A stretch of DNA of 64,000 bases from Caldisericaceae bacterium (GTDB taxonomy: Bacteria; Caldisericota; Caldisericia; Caldisericales; Caldisericaceae): the NCBI GenBank assembly GCA_027023025.1, contig JALVXB010000017.1, positions 1 to 64,000 of the forward strand, written 5' to 3'. How positions within the stretch are numbered: position 1 is the first letter of the stretch; each line of letters begins with the position of its first letter. Below are positions 58,917-64,000 of the stretch, piece after piece. Below the pieces are notes generated by a model. The model was not told the DNA's origin. It made no database searches and saw only the letters and a program-made list of their open reading frames with translations. Made by a program: the position numbers and the translations under genes.

Positions 58917-61515
58917 ACCTTTCTTTGTTTTTTATTATATACGAAATAGCATCTTTTTTGGAATACACTTTCCCTTTTGAATGTAGATAGGCTATTTCGT
59001 CAAAAATCTCTTGATATTGCTTTCCTTCTTTTAGTTTTATTTCTTTAAGGTCTTTTCCAGTAATTAAGTTCCTGGTATTGTACACTCTATTGGCAGTTTT
59101 TACTACTTCTTCCCTGTATTTACTACCTATTAGTGTGATAATACCGGCAATGAGGTTTTTATCTGTATGCCTTAAGATTTTAAATAGTTCAAAAGCATCC
59201 TTCTTTTTCAATGCTGTTTTTATCTTTTTTATTTCTTTTTCCGATTTTAGTATTTTGTTGATCATTTTCTTTTTTAAATCAATGCGCTGCAGCGTTTTAA
59301 TTATTACACTTTCTTTTTTGTTATGCATGAGAATCAACAAATAGGTGTGTAGAGGATTTGTGCTAAATTCTTTAATGTATTTATTTGCGATTTTTATTGC
59401 CGTTTTTTTTGTTTTGGATAAGCGTTTGATGTTGAAGAAAATTTTTAGTATTCCTCTTTTTTCCATCTTCTCTATTGCTTGTGCGGCGTAATCTGCAGAA
59501 AGCAACTCTATTAGTTCGTTTGTGATGCGTGAAGAATGCTTATTGGTTAATACCCCTAGTTCTATTGCTTTGTTGAATAAAAACTCTGTTTCGGGCGCAA
59601 GTTTGAAGCCTAACTTCACTTCGTATTTTATCGCTCGGAATAATCTGGACGGGTCTTCTATAAACGAAATTGTGCTTAGCGTTCTTATTATTCTTTTTTC
59701 TAAATCTGAAAACCCATTGTAAAAATCTATTATTAATCCAAGTTCATCTGGCATAAGCGAAATAGCTATAGCATTTATCGTAAAATCCCTTCTACCGAGG
59801 TCTTCTTTAAGCGACGCCTTTTCTACTACAGGTAGTACTGAATTTTTATTGTAGTACTCCCTCCTTGCTGTGACGAAGTCGAGATGGTATCCTTTGTAAA
59901 CCAGATGGGCAGTGTTAAATTCTTCGTATATTTTAATTTTCTCTCCTACTTTTCCTTCAAGTGTTTTTCCAAAAGTCGTGGCATCCTCTGTGAGCACAAA
60001 GTCAAAGTCAAGGCTTTTTGCTCCTAAAAATAAATCTCTTACTGCACCTCCGACGAGATATACCTTTTGGCCTGTTTGTTCTGCGCATTTCCCTATAAGA
60101 TGTAATAATTCGCTTATATCTTTTGGAAAAGTTTCCTTTATAAGATTTTTTACTTCTTCTTTTGACGGTAAAAGTAGATTGTTGCTCGGTGTCTCTGTAC
60201 CAATTCTATTGTTCTTTATAAAGTATGCTTTTAGTAAGTCGCTTCGCGAAATGATTCCAACAACTTCTCCGTTTTCTTTTACCAATACTCTTCCAACATT
60301 GTTTGTAGCCATAATGTTTTCTACTTTTCTTAAGTCGTCTTCTGCATCTACTACGAAAACATTTGGTGATAAATACTGTTTTACTGGTCTATTTCGCTTT
60401 TCAAGCATCATTATCTTCTCGATATCTCTTTTTGAAATAATACCTATTACTTTATTGTTTTCAGTTATGGGCAGTCCAGAAAAACCCATTTTTACCATTA
60501 TGTTTAATGCTTCTTTTATCCCTGTTTTTGCATCAATCATTTTCACTGGATAACTCATTATGTATCTTGCCTTTAATATCTGATAGTTAGATTTCTGAAT
60601 TTTATCTACGAGATACGATTTAATTTCTTCCACAGATTTATCCTTTACAAATGCTGTTGCTGCATTGTAATGGCCACCTCCGCCTATCGGGAGAAGTATT
60701 TCTTTTACATTGTATTCTGGTGCATTGCTTCTTCCCATAACAAATGTGCCGTTCTGGAATTTAATAATTGCAAACAGAAAGTCGCTGTCTATTATTTCTC
60801 GCAACCTGTGCGTTACGACTGAAAGACCCTGAACATACTTTTTCATTATTGCAGTTGCTATTGAGATGCGAATGCCGTTAACAGAAACTTCTTCCATGTT
60901 GGACATCAGTGATTTAAGCAGTTCAACCTGTGATTTTGAAAGAAAAGGTGAAACAAAGTGCCGAATAATCTGCATATTTATTCCAAATATTGAAAGGAAT
61001 GCTATTGCTTCAAAGTCTTCTGATGTTACGCCTGGAAACATAAAACTACCTGTATCTTCATATATACCCAGAGCAAGTAGTGTTGCTTCAAAAGAATTCA
61101 GGACGGTTTTCTTTCTTTTCAGCAAGTTTACGAGAATTGTTGTGTTTGCACCTACATCCCTGTGAATGATTTTTGCATTCTTTATGTCGTTTTCTGATCG
61201 TGGATGGTGGTCAAAAATAATAACCTCTGGATTTCCGTTTTTGAGTAGCTCTTTCCCTTCACCGAGTCTTGCATATATTTTTGTATCTACGATAATAACT
61301 CTTCCAATATTGTTCTTTATACTATTTGGTAGTTCTCTGAGTTTTATAAAGTTCAGCGTTTCTCCGAAAAAGTTTGCAAGTTTTTTTGCGCTTACATCGA
61401 GCGAGCCTGGATGAATAAGAAAAGCGCCGGGGTATAATTTCCCGGCGGCATACATTGAGCTAATGGCATCGAGGTCTGCCCCTGCATGCGTTAATATAGC
61501 TGTATAATTAGCCAT
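58900..61515 (-). CDS. DHH-DHHA1-CBS-poly(A)polymerase fusion (tRNA nucleotidyltransferase-like)
   Basis: 871 aa. Domains in order: DHH phosphoesterase (residues ~1-170: THAGADLDAISS, IIFDHHPRSEND, HRDVGANTTI), DHHA1 (about 210-310, GGGGHYNAATAFV), two CBS domains (~315-440), a class II nucleotidyltransferase head (~460-600: LVGGAVRDLFLG then DFDFVL, catalytic Asp pair) and C-terminal tRNA-binding helices. This architecture is known from Aquifex- and Thermotoga-like A- or CC-adding tRNA nucleotidyltransferases. The DHH part may be an oligonucleotide or DNA phosphatase. CBS domains suggest adenine nucleotide control. The start overlaps the pdp stop by one base. Confidence 0.9.
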   Translation of the reverse strand: MANYTAILTHAGADLDAISSMYAAGKLYPGAFLIHPGSLDVSAKKLANFFGETLNFIKLRELPNSIKNNIGRVIIVDTKIYARLGEGKELLKNGNPEVIIFDHHPRSENDIKNAKIIHRDVGANTTILVNLLKRKKTVLNSFEATLLALGIYEDTGSFMFPGVTSEDFEAIAFLSIFGINMQIIRHFVSPFLSKSQVELLKSLMSNMEEVSVNGIRISIATAIMKKYVQGLSVVTHRLREIIDSDFLFAIIKFQNGTFVMGRSNAPEYNVKEILLPIGGGGHYNAATAFVKDKSVEEIKSYLVDKIQKSNYQILKARYIMSYPVKMIDAKTGIKEALNIMVKMGFSGLPITENNKVIGIISKRDIEKIMMLEKRNRPVKQYLSPNVFVVDAEDDLRKVENIMATNNVGRVLVKENGEVVGIISRSDLLKAYFIKNNRIGTETPSNNLLLPSKEEVKNLIKETFPKDISELLHLIGKCAEQTGQKVYLVGGAVRDLFLGAKSLDFDFVLTEDATTFGKTLEGKVGEKIKIYEEFNTAHLVYKGYHLDFVTARREYYNKNSVLPVVEKASLKEDLGRRDFTINAIAISLMPDELGLIIDFYNGFSDLEKRIIRTLSTISFIEDPSRLFRAIKYEVKLGFKLAPETEFLFNKAIELGVLTNKHSSRITNELIELLSADYAAQAIEKMEKRGILKIFFNIKRLSKTKKTAIKIANKYIKEFSTNPLHTYLLILMHNKKESVIIKTLQRIDLKKKMINKILKSEKEIKKIKTALKKKDAFELFKILRHTDKNLIAGIITLIGSKYREEVVKTANRVYNTRNLITGKDLKEIKLKEGKQYQEIFDEIAYLHSKGKVYSKKDAISYIIKNKERYEWNE

Positions 61516-62843
61516 TAAAACAGTTTTTCAATACCCTCCCTGGAAACTTTATAATAAATGAGGGGAAGCGGTTCTACTTTACTACTTGAGAACTCTAAAA
61601 GTTTCAGTAATTCTTTTGCAGCTTGTTCACCCTTCTCTTTATTGTTTGCAAGAATTGTTGCAATGGTTTCTCCTTTTTCAATATAATCTCCTATTTTTTT
61701 AGGGAACATTATTCCCACAGCAAGGTCAATTTTATCGCCTTTTTTTGTCCTGCCTGCTCCCAGGAACGCGGCGAGCTTTCCTATCTCTTCAGTCTGCATA
61801 CTCTTTATATAGCCACCCTCTGGAGCTTTTACAGAGAGTTTGAATTGTGCCTGTGGTAGCTTCGAGAAGTCGTCAACAAATGAAGGATCTCCACCCTGGG
61901 CTTTTACGATCTCTTTAAATTTTTCCAATCCACTTCCGCTATCAATTGCTTTTTGAATTAATTCTTTTCCTTCTTCGCTATTTTTTGCTTTACCGCCGAG
62001 GTATAACATCTCTCCTCCAAGAGTTTTTATAACTTCTACGAGTCTTTTACCACCCTGCCCTTTGAGCACGCTTACTGCTTCTTCTATTTCTATGGAATTT
62101 CCTATTGCATCTCCCAGTGGTTGGTTCATATCTGTAATGTAGGCAACTGTATCTCTTCCGACAGAATCCCCTATTTCAACCATTGTTTTTGCCAGTGCTT
62201 TTGCGTCTTCCAGGTCTTTCATAAATGCACCGTCGCCTACTTTTACATCCAGTACGATTGCGTCTGCTCCTGCGGCAATTTTTTTACTCATTATACTCGA
62301 TGCGATAAGGGGAATGCTGTCTACTGTACCCGTTACATCCCTTAGCGCATACATCTTCTTATCTGCAATTACGAGTTCACTGCTCTGTGCTATGATAGCT
62401 CCGCCTACATTGTTTACGATTTCTATGAACTTTTCAATTGGAATCTCTACTTTAAATCCTGGAATGGACTCTAACTTATCGATTGTCCCACCTGTGTGTC
62501 CAAGACCTCTGCCGGACATTTTTGCTACGGGGACGCCATTTACTGCAACGAGTGCAACAAGTGGAATGGATACAGTATCTGCAACACCCCCTGAGCTATG
62601 TTTGTCGACTTTTATGCCGTGAATCTTTGAAAGGTCTATTGTCTTTCCGCTTCTTACCATAGAAAGCGTAAGTTCGGCAGTTTCTTTTTTATTCATTCCT
62701 TTACACCAGATTGCCATAAGCAGTGAAGAAATCTGGTAGTCAGGAATTTCTCCTTTTGAATATCCCTGGACAAAGTAATCTATTTCTTCTGACGAAAGTT
62801 CTTTGCCCTGTTTCTTTTTTTCTATGATGTCTATTATGTTCAT
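61515..62843 (-). CDS. pdp: Pyrimidine-nucleoside phosphorylase
   Basis: 442 aa, splits uridine, thymidine or deoxyuridine with phosphate. The family signature [16 protein letters not shown] is intact; [15 protein letters not shown] and the C-terminal lipoyl-like half ([14 protein letters not shown] region) fit. Three-domain length is usual. Located between pnp and the DHH/PAP gene, 4 bp after pnp. Confidence 0.96.
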   Translation of the reverse strand: MNIIDIIEKKKQGKELSSEEIDYFVQGYSKGEIPDYQISSLLMAIWCKGMNKKETAELTLSMVRSGKTIDLSKIHGIKVDKHSSGGVADTVSIPLVALVAVNGVPVAKMSGRGLGHTGGTIDKLESIPGFKVEIPIEKFIEIVNNVGGAIIAQSSELVIADKKMYALRDVTGTVDSIPLIASSIMSKKIAAGADAIVLDVKVGDGAFMKDLEDAKALAKTMVEIGDSVGRDTVAYITDMNQPLGDAIGNSIEIEEAVSVLKGQGGKRLVEVIKTLGGEMLYLGGKAKNSEEGKELIQKAIDSGSGLEKFKEIVKAQGGDPSFVDDFSKLPQAQFKLSVKAPEGGYIKSMQTEEIGKLAAFLGAGRTKKGDKIDLAVGIMFPKKIGDYIEKGETIATILANNKEKGEQAAKELLKLLEFSSSKVEPLPLIYYKVSREGIEKLF

Positions 62844-62847
62844 CGTC

Positions 62848-63636
62848 TTAGGCCTCCTTTATAAATTTTTCAACTAATACTGCAATTTTCCTTCCGCATT
62901 TTTCTGCAACTTCTATTACTTCTTCGTGCGATACTTCGCCACTTGAAAATACGGAATCTGTAATACAGGATATGCCTAACACTTCCATTTTTAAGTATCT
63001 CGCAACAATTACCTCCGGAACCGTTGACATACCCACTGCATCAATACCTAATCTATTCATTAAATTTAGTTCGGCAATTGTTTCGTAGTTTGGGCCTGAC
63101 ACAGCGCAATACACACCTTCTCTTACTGAAACATTTTCTCTCTTTGCAATGGATTTAAACTTTTCTATCATTTTACGGTTATATGCATCAGTTAAGTTAA
63201 CAAAGCGCTCGTTACCTTTTTCTCCACGCAGAGGGTTTTCGGCAAAAATAAAGTTTACATGGTCGTTTATTACCATTATGTCCCCTACTTCGAGTGTTTT
63301 GTTTACTGCACCAGATGCATTAGTTATGATAAGTTTTTTTGTGCCCAATCCTGCTGCAAGTCGGATTGTTTTAGTGACTTCTTTCATACTATAGCCTTCG
63401 TAGAAGTGTACCCTGCCATTGAATACGGCAACTTTTTTGTTCCCGATGTGTCCCAGTATAAGTTCTCCTTTGTGTCCTGCAACGGTTGAAACGGGGAAGT
63501 CAGGTAGTTCTCTGTAAGCAAATCTTTCAATGACTTCTACTTTGTCCAGAATTGGACCTAAGCCAGAACCAATAATTATTGAAAATTCTGGCTCAAAATC
63601 TGTTTTGCTCTTCACGAATTCTGTATACTTTTCCAT
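62848..63636 (-). CDS. Purine-nucleoside phosphorylase
   Basis: 262 aa, trimeric class [59 protein letters not shown] and [14 protein letters not shown]. It releases purine bases with ribose-1-phosphate. AGGAGG precedes the ATG. With pdp it forms a nucleoside salvage unit behind the fakA-like gene. Confidence 0.95.
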   Translation of the reverse strand: MEKYTEFVKSKTDFEPEFSIIIGSGLGPILDKVEVIERFAYRELPDFPVSTVAGHKGELILGHIGNKKVAVFNGRVHFYEGYSMKEVTKTIRLAAGLGTKKLIITNASGAVNKTLEVGDIMVINDHVNFIFAENPLRGEKGNERFVNLTDAYNRKMIEKFKSIAKRENVSVREGVYCAVSGPNYETIAELNLMNRLGIDAVGMSTVPEVIVARYLKMEVLGISCITDSVFSSGEVSHEEVIEVAEKCGRKIAVLVEKFIKEA

Positions 63637-63656
63637 TTAAATGCCTCCTGAGTTAT

Positions 63657-63998
63657 TTATTCAAGCGAAACGAGATAATAATAGAAAGGCTGTCCCCCGT
63701 ATGTAACATCTACTTCTAAGTCAGGGAACATTTCCTCGATTTTTTTTGCAATTTCTTCAGCGTGTTCTTTTTTTACATTCTTACCATAATAAATCCCCAT
63801 AACTTCGTAGTCTTTCACCATTTCTTTGTTCATTCTTAAAAGCTCTAACAAAACTTTGTCTGGATCCTGTCCTTTTATAATAATCTCTCCGTCCATTGCC
63901 CCAAGAATGTCACCTTTTTTAACATTTAAGCCCTTAAAAGTTGTATCACGAACTGAATAGGTGATAGCAAATGAATGAATTTCTTTTAATATTTCTTT
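63657..63998 (-). CDS. DAK2/YloV (FakA-like) C-terminal part, truncated by window edge
   Basis: About 114 codons visible; the frame remains open upstream to the window edge, so the ATG at 63896 is not the start. Readable text includes FAITYSVRDTTFKG, KKGDILGAMDGEII and the ending VTYGGQPFYYYLVSLE, the C-terminal domain of fatty-acid kinase FakA and YloV proteins. The N-terminal DhaL-type ATP domain and the middle domain are outside. It lies 20 bp upstream of pnp. Confidence 0.82.
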   Translation of the reverse strand, partial: KEILKEIHSFAITYSVRDTTFKGLNVKKGDILGAMDGEIIIKGQDPDKVLLELLRMNKEMVKDYEVMGIYYGKNVKKEHAEEIAKKIEEMFPDLEVDVTYGGQPFYYYLVSLE

Positions 63999-64000
63999 TG

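Noticed and set aside
1..64000. tRNA genes, rRNA, CRISPR arrays, insertion sequences, prophage
   Set aside because: I looked for T-loop motifs in gaps, regularly spaced repeats, transposase-like frames and phage genes on both strands and saw none; this was a visual scan, not a computed search.

Overview
This is an AT-rich bacterial chromosome window of housekeeping and cell-envelope genes packed into long operons with 1-50 bp overlaps. There are no rRNA or tRNA genes, CRISPR arrays, insertion sequences or prophage genes that I can see. Gene content and order resemble Firmicutes: hpf-secA-prfB-yitT-ftsEX, a YabE-like gene beside ksgA, tsaE-tsaB-rimI-tsaD, dnaX-ybaB-recR, convergent rpsT/holA, and a PASTA gene beside rpe. 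AT-richness, two-subunit GcvP, a DHH-CBS-poly(A)polymerase fusion, and leaderless-looking genes beside perfect sigma-A promoters would fit a deep-branching thermophile such as Caldisericum or a relative of Thermotogae. That placement is inference only.

Layout. 1-8784 (+): tail of a GPH-type sugar transporter, then hpf, secA, prfB (RF2, with an in-frame UGA), yitT-like, ftsE, ftsX and an EnvC-like M23 peptidase, which link secretion, translation termination and division. 8785-9906: a small conserved gene, rpsU (S21, only 53 codons) with a structured leader, and divergently a strongly promoted ~100-nt RNA whose bulge resembles the 16S rRNA 3' tail. 9907-19707: a lipoprotein, a heterodimeric ABC exporter, a methyltransferase and a phosphatase, a thioredoxin-like protein, tldD-tldE and hsp20. 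20038-27003: an ArsR repressor with an Old Yellow Enzyme-type reductase, a DUF89 phosphatase, and a peptide ABC importer without its ATPases.

27066-40525 (-): murJ and a DUF5693-like membrane protein downstream of gcvH-gcvPA-gcvPB-argS; then ksgA, a G5/3D-domain protein, an orphan gene, and the t6A genes tsaE-tsaB-rimI-tsaD. 40685-49014 (+): a lipoprotein, a ferritin-VIT1 iron/manganese transporter, an MscS channel, dnaX-ybaB-recR, eno-mutM and rpsT. 49017-52721 (-): coaD, a coiled-coil protein, yceD, asnS and holA. 52816-54152 (+): a three-PASTA lipoprotein and rpe. 54216-64000 (-): a tlpA-trxA pair, and a long operon running fakA(partial)-pnp-pdp-DHH/CBS/PAP-moxR-DUF58-tgpA.

Regulatory signals are unusually legible. 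Most strong promoters are TTGACA/TATAAT-like with exactly 16 bp between hexamers. Several genes (coaD, the PASTA gene, dnaX, and nearly tsaE) have the -10 box placed so that transcription would begin at or within about 3 nt of the start codon. The most interesting items are the anti-Shine-Dalgarno-like small RNA beside rpsU, the rpsU leader hairpin, and the RF2 gene whose in-frame UGA replaces the usual +1 frameshift.
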